NCBI GenBank assembly: GCA_027422505.1
Contig: JAPQWV010001552.1
Location: forward strand, 1-64,000
Reading direction: 5' to 3'
Source of the DNA: Craterostigma plantagineum
Taxonomy: Eukaryota; Streptophyta; Magnoliopsida; Lamiales; Linderniaceae
Length of the DNA stretch: 64,000 nt
Below are positions 48,931 to 60,275 of the stretch, piece by piece; position 1 is the stretch's first letter; each line of letters starts with the position of its first letter. Under the pieces are notes generated by a model, which ran no database searches, was not told the origin of the DNA, and saw only the letters and a list, made by a program, of their open reading frames with translations. The position numbers and the translations under genes were made by a program.

Positions 48931-49935
48931 TCAAAGAGATGATTCCATGAGCAAAACATTGAACATAATCTGAACCGCAGCTTCGTAAACCGCGCCGTCG
49001 TAATGCATCCCATCGCGCGTGCACCCACACGCCGCCGACAGCGAGTAAAGATCCAATAGCCAAAACGGTCCTCCGCCGTGCTGACGCAGCATCTTATTCC
49101 CCACCACCTCGTCGCTGTACAGACCCTCAGCTCCTCCGTCATAATCTCCCTCTTCACCGCCGTGTTCAGCCTCGCCGTCTCCAGCTTCGGAATCCCGACC
49201 CAGAACAAACCCACGGGCTTCGACCCGACCCGCAATAGTGCCCGGACGGAGCCCATTAAAACCCCAGCGAATCGCCGTAGATCGTCGCGTTGTGTCCTTC
49301 CAGCATGTCCCACAGCCCCGACCCCATCACCACCACGTCGGGCATACCGCCGCCGCCGCCGTGGCTCAGCCGCCGGGCGAAATCGGCCAGCTGAAGAACG
49401 TACGGAGCCCAGACGAAGTCCAATCTGACGCCCGCCTCCTCCGCCGCGACGGAGAAGCTGCCGTGGCTTTTGGAGAGCTCGTCCCTCGCCTTCCAAGGGC
49501 CGTACGGCGGCGGTCTCACCACCGCCGCCAGCAGAGCGAAGGCCACCCCCTCGACTGTGAGTCCCCCGCCACGACGACCCACGAGTCTTTCAAAAGGCCG
49601 GAGCTCAGTTGCCGGAAACCGCAGGGGGCGGCGGCCTCCGCCCAGTCCCAAGATTTCTTTTCCCCGCATGTTTTGGTTCTGTTGACGGTTATGCAGTATC
49701 TGACGTCTCTAAAGGCGATGCTGTGGAGAGAGGAGGCGCAGGAATTGCGATGGGGCGGCGGAGGGGGGCTCGAGGGGTTCGGTGGGGCCGCCGCCGACTG
49801 CGGAGAAGTCGCGGTGAGTGCTGCCGGGAAATTGTAAAATGGTGCGATGCCCATGGTGGCGAGTGTGATGAACAGAGCGCTGAAGACCGCCGCCGCTCTG
49901 ATAGGAGTCAGATGCCACCACCTCGCCGTGCCCAT
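48931..49935 (-). CDS. SGNH/PC-esterase-like protein, predicted type II Golgi membrane
   Basis: A single long coding region. It starts MGTARWWHLTPIRAAA with one signal-anchor span (AVFSALFITLATMG), then a Pro-rich stem and the catalytic domain. The Ser-containing motif VVVAGDSQSR and the C-terminal DGMHYDG (Asp-x-x-His) fit the SGNH hydrolase layout used by plant TBL/AXY9-type acyltransferases of the cell wall. In between are LDFVWAPYVLQLADF and DVVVMGSGLWDML. Three frame breaks lie at the C5 run 49546-49550, the C4 run 49262-49265 and near 49130. Each needs one extra base, and the joined product then runs to a stop at 48931. Substrate unknown. It diverges from the glutathione transferase gene on the other strand. 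Confidence 0.75.
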
Positions 49936-50664
49936 TACAACCTACGGAGAAAGAGTTTTCCCATGCGATTATTACACAGACTATAAGCTTGAAGCTATCA
50001 TCGTAATTCTTTTTAACAGTAACAAATTGATGAGAAATCAAGAGATTGAACAGCAGAATGTGTAGATGACGAACCTCTGTGAAGTTCTCGGATCTAAGTT
50101 TGTCTGGCTCGTAGAGTAGAACCATGATTTGATAGGATTCTGATATGGAAGCTCCACCTCATATCATTTGTTTCTGTTTTCGGATGATTCATGAGTTTCA
50201 TTTTTCACATTGAGATTATGCGTTTCACTTCAAATGCCTCGCAATCTAATCATTAATGGAGTTTCCAATCTTCACGCTGTCGCGGGAGACGTTAGCGCCG
50301 CCATTATCATCATCCGAAGCTCTGCAATTCTTGCACATTTGTCCAAATCGATCAGAGGTACGTAGGCGTAAATTGGGCAATCCCATTTGTGCGTAATTTT
50401 CCAGAAAAATTGAGGCCTTTGGTGATGAATTTGGGTTTTTAGGGCTCTTGGTTTTATTTATTATTTTTATTTCTGTTCTTTCTTTCTCATGCACTTAGTA
50501 TAGCAATGTTAAACATTGAAACCCACGACTGTTACAGCTTAACACCAATCAAAAGCTCCCTCGACGAAATCAATCGCCGACGTTACCAAAGCTTTCACGT
50601 CGCACGATATAAACACCACCACAGAAGAAGAAAACCATCAAAGAAAAAGAATCCAAAGAGCAAA
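49936..50664. other. divergent promoter region
   Basis: About 730 bp separate the start codons of the minus-strand esterase-like gene and the plus-strand glutathione transferase. It should hold both promoters and leaders. No defined element was assigned. Confidence 0.45.
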
Positions 50665-51402
50665 ATGTCGAGCGAAGGATTACTTCTCTTGGATTTCTGG
50701 GCGAGCCCATTTTCCTCAAGGGTGAAGATTGCACTGGGAGAGAAAGGGCTGAGCTACGAAACGCAGGAGGAAGACATCTTCGGAGGCAAAAGCGATCTCC
50801 TCTTGAAATCGAACCCCATTCACGAGAAAGTGCCACTCCTCTTACACAATGGTAAACCAATAGCAGAGTCCAACAACATCGTTTACTACATCGACGAAAC
50901 TTGGCCGAAGCCACAGTTGCTTCCATCTTGCTCTTACGAGCGATCAAGGGCTCGTTTCTGGGCAGACTTCATCGACAAAAAGGTCACTTTTTTCTGCACT
51001 TTTTAACGAATTTAGTTCCATACCTGTCTGTATTTTTGTAAAGTGTGAATTTTATTACAGGTTTTTGATGCGGGCTGTGGGATATGGCAGAGAAAAGGCG
51101 GCGAACAATTAGAGTCAGCCAAGAAAGAGTTCATAGACGTACTGAAGAAACTCGAAGGAGCAATGGGGGAGAAAGAATACTTCAATGGAGACACTTTTGG
51201 CTTCCTCGATGTATCAGCCATTGGTTTGGCGTCGTGGTTTCCTGCTTATGAGAAGTTTGGAGATTTTAAGGTTGCTGAAGAGTGTCCGAAAATTGCAGCT
51301 TGGGTGAAGAGATGTAAGGAAAGGGAGAGTGTGGTGAAGGGTTTGCCTGAGGAGGAAAAGGTTTGTGAATTCGTGGGAATGATGAGAAACATGAATGGAT
51401 AA
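50665..51402 (+). CDS. GSTU: tau-class glutathione S-transferase
   Basis: Two exons, 50665-50982 and 51061-51402, intron 78 bp, product about 220 residues, the normal tau-class length. The start [20 protein letters not shown] places the catalytic Ser in the SPFS motif. The glutathione-binding site shows [20 protein letters not shown] (ESN). The C-terminal helical domain contains [19 protein letters not shown] and ends with GMMRNMNG. Cytosolic enzymes of this class conjugate glutathione to xenobiotics and stress products and are often auxin- or stress-induced (parC-like). There is no frameshift, and the intron position after FIDKK is the one typical for tau genes. An upstream in-frame extension to 50506 exists but is not family-like. 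Confidence 0.95.
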
Positions 51403-51849
51403 TGAGTGCGAGCCATACCGTATTTTCCGAGACATGCTTGATCTTGATTTTAATTTTGTTTTCCTTTTTGTTTGGATGTTTTCTAATTGCATGTGTGTTT
51501 CTGTTTCCGTTTCGTGGGACTTGTTTGAATAAGGTTTGGAGTTCTGTAATCTCCAAGAAAGTTAGCTGCTTAATTTTTAAAGACATTGTTAAGGAAAGGC
51601 GAAGGGAGTGGCCCAATCTATATATTGTATCATCTATTCATGTGGTTGTAAAATGCTAGTATTGAATCTCACAATTTATTAATCTTTTCTGAAGTTACGA
51701 TAAATTCATATGTTTTATACTTTAAACGTGGCAATTTAAAATCTAACTATAACATGGAAAATATTGAGAACATTGCCTATGATTAGTAGAATTCTTTAAA
51801 AATATTTCAACAAGAAAAAAAGGACTAGTTGATTTTCTCTCTTTTCCAC
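51403..51849. other. 3' flank of the glutathione transferase gene
   Basis: T-rich 3' untranslated region and AT-rich spacer up to the LINE. No other feature seen. Confidence 0.5.
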
Positions 51850-51850
51850 C

Positions 51851-53126
51851 ATGACGAAAACGAGGAAACCAACGAAACAGAGGGAAGCGCCGATCGTGTC
51901 GATGACGTCGTCCCCTACCAACAGAAGTTCTGGGCATTCGATTATGTTTGGAAGTAATGGTGCACGATTGGAAAATATTGAGCGCTGAGCTGAAACGTCG
52001 GAGGTTACTATTCTATTGGGGAAGGGATCTCAATCTTCTATTAGTGCTAATGTCTCAGAGAAGGGGTGGCCTACTCGGGGGAATCTAGTGGCAGGATCTC
52101 TGAGAAGGAGTCCGCTGGCGGAAGATTTGAGAAGAAGGAACATGGCGTGGAGCAAGGGAACCTACGGTTTCACTTCAATGTGAATCTGCTTAAGAATCAG
52201 GATAATAAGCTTGAATATACTGAGCCTATATCTGAAGATGGTCAGAAAATAGGGCTTGTAGATGTTGAGGAGATCAAGGAAAAAGTGGAACACTGGAATT
52301 CTGCGTTTTTGTGTTATGACTTGGGATCCAATCCGTCGTATGGTGTTATGTAGGGGTTTCTGAAAGGGAAGTGGGTTAAGAAAGGTATGTTGAATGCATC
52401 GGAGATTAGGCAGGGACTGTTTCTAGCCAGGTTTTACTGTGTGGAAGCTAGAGATAAGATTCTGCAAACTGAAATACTTCATTTGATAAGAAACATGTAG
52501 TTCTAACTCTTTGGTCTGAGGATACCCAACTTAATAAGGTGGGTGCATAGTGTGCCTATTTGGGTACAACTTTCCCAGCTGCAATTGACGTACTGGGGAA
52601 CAAAGACCCTTAGTAAGCTTATGAGCCTGGTTGGGAAACATATAATGTCGGATGATTTTACTAGGAGGAAGGAGAGAATTCACTACGCGAGAGTATTGGT
52701 TGACGTTAACCTTACTAAGCCAATAAAGGATAGCATCCAGTTTATGGGTGAGAAGGGGCAATTATTAGAACACAAAGTTACTTATGAGTGGAAATGATGT
52801 TGTGTTCAAAATGTGAAAAGTATGGTCATGATGCAACCATCTGCGGGAAGGACATTAAGAAGGTTTGGCAACCGGTCCAGGCTCCTAAGAGTCCGGTGGC
52901 TACTAATGAGGATTCTGGTAAGAAACATGAGGCTTCTGTGAATGGCAATATGGATCTTCCTAGTGATAAGGCGGAGGTCATTACTGGTCATGTCCTTGTA
53001 AATCAGATCGAATTAAGGGGATTGGGAAAGTCTGTGGGGGGTGGGAGGAGAAGGAATTCTTGGGTTGACCTGATTCAACAAGAGGAAGCAGAGGGACTGA
53101 CTGATTCTATGTATAACCCTTCCTAG
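51851..53126 (+). pseudogene. LINE ORF1 remnant
   Basis: Starts MTKTRKPTKQREAPIVSMTS. Later it contains RQGLFLARFYCVEARDKIL and an IWVQLSQLQLTYWG region typical of the DUF4283 domain of plant L1 ORF1, then a zinc knuckle CSKCEKYGHDATIC at about 52800-52842. Several frame changes. ORF1 proteins bind element RNA. Confidence 0.8.
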
Positions 53127-53149
53127 CAGAGGGTCCATGACCTTGGTCA

Positions 53150-56100
53150 TGGATAGGAGTGTTGTTTGGAATATTAGGGGCCTCAACGACCCTGCTAAGC
53201 AGAGAGAATTAGCTCTCTTCTGTTGCAAATACAAGGTTAGCCTATTGTGTCTGCTGGAAACCAAGCTAAAGATGGGACATGTGAATGAGGTAATTAACAA
53301 AAAATTTTGTGGCTAGGAGATGTGTCACAATTTAAGTGAGCATCCTAATGGTAGAATTCTTGTGTTATGGAGATGAGGGCATGAGTTGGAGTTAATCTCT
53401 AAATCTGAGCAATACATGCATTTTAGAGTCTGGAAAGGGGAGGTTCGTCTTACCTACCTTACTTGTGTCTATGTTCTAATAATCCTGCTGACAGAAAGAT
53501 CTTATGGGAATCTCTTAAGCTTATAGGTGATACTATGAATGATCCTTGGATGATTTGGGGTGATTTCAATAACATTAGAAGTTTGGAGGATCGAGTTGGT
53601 GGTGCTCCAGTTAATCCCAGTGAACTCAATGGTTTTAACCAATGCATTCAGCAATGCCAGATTGAGGATATTAGAAGGAATGGTTGCCATTACACTTGGT
53701 CAAATAAACAGCGACAGGAGATGAGAATATGGAGTAGAATAGAATGGTTATCAAAATTCTTTGATTATTCTGTGACTTTTCTAAATGAAGGAGTATCTAA
53801 TCATACTCCTCTATTACTGAGGGATATGGGTCAACCTCAGATCCATAGTCAACCCTTCAAATATTTTAATGTATGGAGTATGGCTCCTCGTTTATGAGGG
53901 CTACTCGAGGACTCTGAGAGAGTTCAGCAGGGATCAGCTATGTTCGTTATAAGTTGCATAAGCTGAAGGGGGCCTCCTAAAAGCCTGAACAAGGAACCTT
54001 TGCTAATATTGTTCTCAGGACTGAGCAAAGGAAAAAAGATGCTGGATGAGTGGCAAAGTGCATTGCATGAGGATCATCTGAACGCTGAGTTATTGGCTCG
54101 GGAAGTAGTGAGAATGGAGTACAAATTTATGAGTGAGGCCAATGAAAAGTTTTTGAGGCAAAAAGCTAAGGTTAGGTGGTTGGGAAAAGAGGATCAAAAC
54201 ACAGGTTATTATCACTCTGTGATCAATCAGATGAAGTATGCATATATAATCTATCTATTGCTACTTCTGGTGGGAATGTACTTTCTGATAGTGGAGGTAT
54301 TCATAATCACTTTATTGATTATTACCATAATCTTTTGGGAAGAAGGAGCATTGTGAATGTGGATCTTGAAACGAAGGTGGCTGAGGAGGGGTATCTCCTT
54401 TCTTTGTCTAACCAATTGAAACTTGTCCAACCTTTTGACACGAAGGATGTTGTTGATGCAATGAAGGCCATTCATTTAGAGGCCGCTCTAGGGCCAGATG
54501 GTTATGGTAGTGTTTTTTTCAAGAAGGCTTGGGGCTTTGTTGGGAAGCAAATAACTGATGCTATCTTGGAGTTGTTTGTCTCGGGGAAATTATTGCCTAC
54601 GATAAACAGAACTACTATGTGCCTTATCCCTAAAGCTGCTAATCCGGCCACAACAACTGACTTTAGGCTTATTTCTTGCTGCAATACTATTTACAAGTGC
54701 ATCTTAAAAATGTTGTGTGCTAGAATTAAGCCTCTTCTGCCCAAACTATTAACCCCAATCAAAATGCTTTTGTGGAAGGAAGATCTATTGTGCATAACAT
54801 CTTATTATGTCAAGATCTTATCAGATTGTATAATAGGAAGAATGCCTCTGCTAGGGCTCTTCTTAAGGTGGATCTTAGAAAGGCCTATGATACTGTGGAA
54901 TGGGAGTTTCTGAAGAATTGGCTTTGTTCACTCAGATTTCCTATGAAGTTTGTCAATTGGATTATGGAGTGTGTAACTACTGCGTCTTATAGCATTTCTC
55001 TAATGGGCACCAGCTGGACTGTTTAAAGGTGCTAGGGGTTTAAGACAGGGAGATCCTATGTCTCCTTTACTCTTTGTGATTGTTATGGAATATCTTACTA
55101 GGAAGTTGCAAGTATCATCTAGAGATCCTCAATTTAGATTTCATCCTGCGTGCAAGCATATTAGCTTGATGAACTTTTTGCTTTGTTGATGATCTTATGA
55201 TCTTTTGTAAAGGTAAAAAGAAAGTTGTGTGTGTGATCGAGGAGGCTCTAGATCACTTCAAGAATGTGTCTGGGCTGGAGGCTAGCATACCAACCTGTTT
55301 ATGACTGGAATCTTTAATCAAAATGCTCAACATATAGTGCAGACAATTGGATAGTTATCCTATGAGGTATCTGGGAGTACCTTTGGCCCCCACTAAATGG
55401 AGTGCACATGCTTGCCAAACTCTGGTTGAGAAAATTATAACTAGAATTCGATGTTGGTCGACAAGGATTTTTATCCTATACAGGGATATTGTGCTTAATT
55501 AATTCTGTCCTGTTGGCAACGCATGGGTATTGGGGTTCTATTTTCTTATTACCTAAAGCTGTCTCCAAGGACGTGGCATATATGTAGGGAATTTCTGTGG
55601 GGGAGGAAATTACATGGAAAATGTGTTTCTCTTATTAGTTTGGACAGAGTTTGCTTGCCCAAGAAGAATGTTGGGTTAAATTTTAGGGTTTGTGTGTCTT
55701 GGAATTTGGCCTTAGCTGGGAAGCAGATATGGGAGATCACAATGAAGACTGACACCTTATGGATCAAATGGATTCATGTCGTTTATTTGAAGGGAACCTA
55801 TTTTGGGATTTTACACATGCTCTGGATTCATGCTGGCAATTGGAAGAAGTTACATGGGCTTAATCCAGTATGGTTATAGTGGGAGGAAATGGATTTTTTC
55901 TGAAGATGGAAAATATACTATAAGCTCAGGCTATGATTGGATCAAAGGTGCATCTATTCCCTTTCCTTTATGCGAAGCTGTATGGAATAGGTGTAATATA
56001 CCTAAACATTCTTGCATTCTTTGGTTGGTCGTACATAAGAGGCTACTAAGAAAGGATAGAATGACCAAATGGGGTTTGAATCTAATTGGCACAAGTTGTC

Positions 56101-56483
56101 CCTTATGTAGTATGGAGGTGGAAACAATAGAGCACCTCTTTGTGGACTGTTGTTTCAGCATGAATCTGCTGCAAAGGCTGAATGTGTGGCTAAATATTGG
56201 GGTAGGTTTTGTTCATTTGATGAGTTATGTTAGTGGATGCTGGTTATGGGCAGAAAGAAGAAGACTCATAACTGTATTCTTTTGGCATGCCATTCATCCA
56301 TGCTTGACCACATATGGGGTGAGCAAAATAGGAGTGCATGCTGCCAGTTTGCGGAACGAGGAGCAGATCTTGCATATAATTGCGAAGGAGATGAAGTGGA
56401 GGATTAGGAGTGTGTGTCGAGTGAAGAATGCAGCTGCCTTGGACATTTATAACCGTGTCTGCTACTACCATTTAGTTGTTTGA
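53150..56483 (+). pseudogene. LINE ORF2 remnant (endonuclease, reverse transcriptase, zf-RVT)
   Basis: Endonuclease pieces: VWNIRGLNDPAKQRELALF and LLCLLETKLKMGHVNEV near 53165-53290, then WMIWGDFNNI. Reverse transcriptase: LGPDGYGSVFFKKAWGFVG, CLIPKAANPATTTDFRLIS, LLKVDLRKAYDTVEWEFL and RGLRQGDPMSPLLFVI. The catalytic box reads FVDD at about 55182-55193 instead of FADD. The zf-RVT domain (CNIPKHSCILWLVVHKRLL, CPLCSMEVETIEHLFVDC) lies at about 55990-56150. The coding is scattered over all frames, so it is inactive. Confidence 0.87.
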
Positions 56484-56494
56484 ATTGTTTGAAG

Positions 56495-57025
56495 CAATGT
56501 TCTGAAACCGAGTTTTCAACTAGGCCGGAAGTTTTAGTGGTTTAAAGTTTAGTGGTTTAACGGGTATAAAATTGGAATCAAACCGGAATAAAATCGGTAT
56601 CTATAAATATAATAATATATGTTTATGTAATAATTAAACATATAAAATAGATGTATATAAATATTTATTTATAAACTTTTACCAAACTGACATTTGATGA
56701 AATAGGGGTCAAATTAATAAGTAAATTGTATTGGTGGTTAAAAATTAATTATACCATGGATTGAGAAAAGTTAAATCTTTAAACTTGGGGTAAATTGGGT
56801 TCATTCATGAATTAATTATAAAATAAAAACTAATGTGAGGTACATAAGAATTGAACCCAAACCCATTTGATTATTAAGCCCACAACTTAACAATTAGACC
56901 ACACCAATAAATCTTCCTTTTTCTTCATTTTTTTCTTTTCTAATTTTTATTATTTTTAATTTTTCTTAATTAAAGTTAGACCAGACCGTGACCGGACCGG
57001 AATTACGACCGGTTCTGAAAGTTCG
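56495..57025. mobile_element. hAT-type MITE, family copy 2
   Basis: The left end CAATGTTCTGAAACCGAG and the following TTTTAGTGG, TTTAGTGGTTTAACGGGTATAAAA match the inverted right part of 19319-20172. The right end is CCGGTTCTGAAAGTTCG. The possible target copies GTTTGAAG and GTTGAGGT are imperfect. It contains a tRNA-like segment near 56850-56905. Confidence 0.7.
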
Positions 57026-57654
57026 AGTTGAGGTATGTATAAATCTGTGCTGGTGGTTAATGAATCTTGCATTCTACGAAAAAAAATGATAATCAATTTG
57101 ATGTGATCACAGCTTCCTTTTGGTTCTCCTTTTTTGTTTGTAAGCACACATGGAAAGCCTATCAGTTGATTCCCACGCTGATGTACTGTTCATCATACAA
57201 CACCCGCACAAGCCTACCATACCACACTACATAAATAAATCAAACCTAAGAACACATGAGAAAATATCTTTCAATATCCCCAACCGTATATTCGACATAA
57301 AGAGCTACATGTGTGTAAATGTGTCACATGTGATGTTAGAGCAAGAAGATGCAAATATAATACAAAGCAAAATCCAAAGCAAGAAAAGGACTGGTTAAGA
57401 GTTGACAAGAAGATGAAGAAGATGACGACAGAAAACAATGAATCTGTTCACGGGCCATCATGGACTTAACCACTAACCAACACAACTCTTTTTACACATG
57501 CCAACAATTCTCTTACATAAAAAAGATATTAACTAATTACCCCCACAATATATATTGTATATATATGTTCCTCTTCCACTCCATTTCAGTCCAAAACAGC
57601 ACACAGTCCCGCACATTCTATTCACATTATATCATAGTCAAGTTTGACTATAAC

Positions 57655-57686
<32 letters not shown>

Positions 57687-57771
57687 ACTATAATTCAAAG
57701 AGTTACAAAAAGGCCTTCATCTTCACCTTCCCATTTTTCTTTGTTTCTTATTTCATTTTGGGCAGTGGATT
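57026..57771. other. intergenic/promoter of the secreted-protein gene
   Basis: AT-rich with a (TA)n tract at 57655-57680 and no other supported feature; the last few hundred bases should contain the promoter and leader of the next gene. Confidence 0.45.
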
Positions 57772-60078
57772 ATGATGAGATTCTTATCACTACCTTGCTT
57801 ATGTTTGCATACGTTTGTTTTGATGATTCTATGGCATTGTGCTTATGGTAGTAGTAAAACTGTTACCATTCCTGGGAACATTTCACAAGCTGAAGATGCA
57901 GCCTACTTTAGGATATATTACGGGCAAACATTTAAAGTGATCAAGAATGGATTCGATGGAAAGAGTTATCTTCTCATTCAGGTTCCATATATATTACTTA
58001 TTACCATCTAATTAATCTCTTGCTTCTTGAGGATAAGATTTTGCCCATCTATCTTACCCCAATTGTTACATTACATTATGCAGAATAGTTCCAAAATGGC
58101 TGCTAAGACAAAATACTGCACTTCGAGGATAAAATCCTTCGTCATTCCGTTAGCCAATTACTCCATGGATGCTGATTATTTCCCAGGTTAAAAAGGTTTT
58201 TCCTCAGTTTTCTCTCCGTACACTTCCTCTCAAGTATTAACCTTGTTCTCGCCTGAAAATTTGCACAGCTTCCTTCTTTGAGGTGAGAATAGATAACTGA
58301 TATTATTCTTTACATAATATAGATAAGGAACAAGTTAACAAAGTTGTGTGTTTTAATTATTACAATCAGCTTTTAGGATTACTAGGAAATCTGAAGGGCA
58401 TTACGTCAGAGTACGTGGCGTCGGAATGCGTACTGAAGCTCTACGGCGACGGCCAACTTCAAATGATAAACAAAACCGAGCCTCAGCAGCTGAGCCAATT
58501 TGCCGCCCACTTCGTCGTGAACGCCGATCAGTCCCAATCTGCTTGCAACTTTGCGACTTTTATACCCCTCGCCGAGGACGCTCCCCTTCAGGTGTATTTA
58601 TGAATATATATACTCATCCCTCGATGTAAACTCGCCTTGCTCGGAGATGAAATAAAAAAAATATTTCGAAATACGTAAATGGGTCGTTGTTGTTTGTTGG
58701 CAGCGCGCGGAGTGGATCAAGTACCTCGGAGCCTTTGCGAATTTGGAAACAATGGCGAATCAAGTCTACGATTCAGTACGTAGTTTGTTTTTGTTCTCTG
58801 TATGTGCTGAACGACTACTTCAGCTAAAGGCTTAAGCTTGTACGGAGTGTATACGTCTAAGATGATTTCTTTTTTTTTTTCGGAAGGACTAAGATGATTT
58901 TTTATTCTCTAGCCTGAGATTGTTGTTATTATTTTTTTTAAGTGAGTGGACGTGATTATTCTTACCAAGACGAAGCTTGTAGGGAGTGTATCATTTTCTA
59001 ATCTTATATATTATATTTCCAACGGCATGTCGTCGGGATCGGGATTTAGGCGGTCGTTTCTTGTTTTTGGCAGATAAGGCAGAACTACTTGTGCATCAGC
59101 AAATCTGCAACGAGTCGAAATGCGTCGTTCAAGCCAATAGTTGCTTGGATGGCGTACAACGACGTAAGCAAATCTTCCATTGGCTGCAGAAACATATCGA
59201 AACTGCACTTTGTTACAGCACTGTTTTGACATTCATTTGATGTATTGCAGGGCGTGTGGTCTTTCACGAAAGAGGCGTACAAATTAAAGGTAAACGATTC
59301 CTTTTTTTCCCTTATCATGGCATTTTTTCGTAGAAATCGTTTGCGAATTCAATTCGCCACGGTTTTTCTCCGTGAAGTATGTGGAGGATTCGGGCGGCGA
59401 AAACATCGATGATTCGATTAGTAAGATAACGTACAACACCTCCATGCCCGACGACTTGGAGGCGTTCCACGCTATACTGTGTGTAAGTAAAGCGATATTC
59501 TCGAACATCAAAATGATGCTATATTTCCGAGCTCATGATAAATCTTTATTTTGTTAACGTTTTAGACCGTTGATGTGGTGATCGACGAGACGTTTACGCC
59601 CGACCCATCGTCGTACGGTTCTTCGACCTTCATTCAGAATCTCAACGTCGAAGACCGATCTTGCTTCGCTTTCATGGCCAATCAAAGCTTGTGGAGATAC
59701 GACAAGAAAACTCACACTTCTAAAGCTCTCGGTAAATGTTTATTCTTTTCTTACATCTCATTTCGAAATTTCTAACATTTAACTGTCTGTTCCGGCTATG
59801 GAAGATTGGTACGATGGCGCCTTATCTCAGCCTCAGCTAGTCTTGGCCGACATCGTCGAAGCGCTATTCCCATCGGGAAATTACACTACCACTTTCTTCA
59901 GAAACATAGCAAAGGTAATAAAAAAAGACGCTCCATCTTCAATATCGTCTGATGAAATTCAATCGTCTTTTCCTTCTTTTCTTCGTCATCGCAGGGTGAC
60001 GGAGTCGTAGTTAGTGGGCCCGAAACCTGCGATAGAGACACCTCTGTTCCCATGCAGCCCACCATTGTACCTTGCTAA
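57772..60078 (+). CDS. secreted plant protein, possibly periplasmic-binding-protein-like
   Basis: Eleven exons with GT-AG borders and a continuous frame: 57772-57981, 58084-58186, 58269-58282, 58370-58591, 58704-58775, 59074-59163, 59251-59289, 59378-59482, 59566-59731, 59805-59914 and 59995-60078. The product starts with a signal peptide ([20 protein letters not shown]). It contains [73 protein letters not shown] and [19 protein letters not shown], and ends PTIVPC. I recognise these as a conserved plant family of unknown function. The VAWM/VDVVIDE pattern recalls helical-backbone (TroA/BtuF-type) binding proteins, which is inference. Exon 3 is only 14 bp. Several Asn-x-Ser/Thr sites fit secretion. 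Exons 9-10 are joined as KALDWYDGA. Confidence 0.82.
58269..58282 (+). other. 14-bp microexon
   Basis: CTTCCTTCTTTGAG between CACAG and GTGAGA. With one base from the previous exon it encodes ASFFE and joins DADYFP to LLGLL in frame, as expected for the family. Confidence 0.8.
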
Positions 60079-60275
60079 CACTTTCAGCATTTTGTTTTCC
60101 TTTTTTTTCTGCAGTTTTTATGATGTATAATGTAAGAACACATGGATTAACCTTTTCTAACTAGCTTTTGAACCCTCTGCGCTAACATGTGCTTGCATCA
60201 CATTTCTCACGCAGTTTTTGCTTGCTTTTCTTATGTATATATAACATAACAAAGCAGCAATAATCGGCTTTAGTA

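Larger units (their letters stand above)
51850..56483 (+). mobile_element. L1-type non-LTR retrotransposon (LINE), decayed
   Basis: About 4.6 kb with two coding regions in the usual order: ORF1 with a DUF4283-like RNA-binding part and a zinc knuckle, and ORF2 with endonuclease, reverse transcriptase and a C-terminal zf-RVT domain. Many frameshifts and stops. No poly-A tail or target duplication was defined; a MITE of the 19319 family starts 11 bp after the last stop. Confidence 0.88.
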
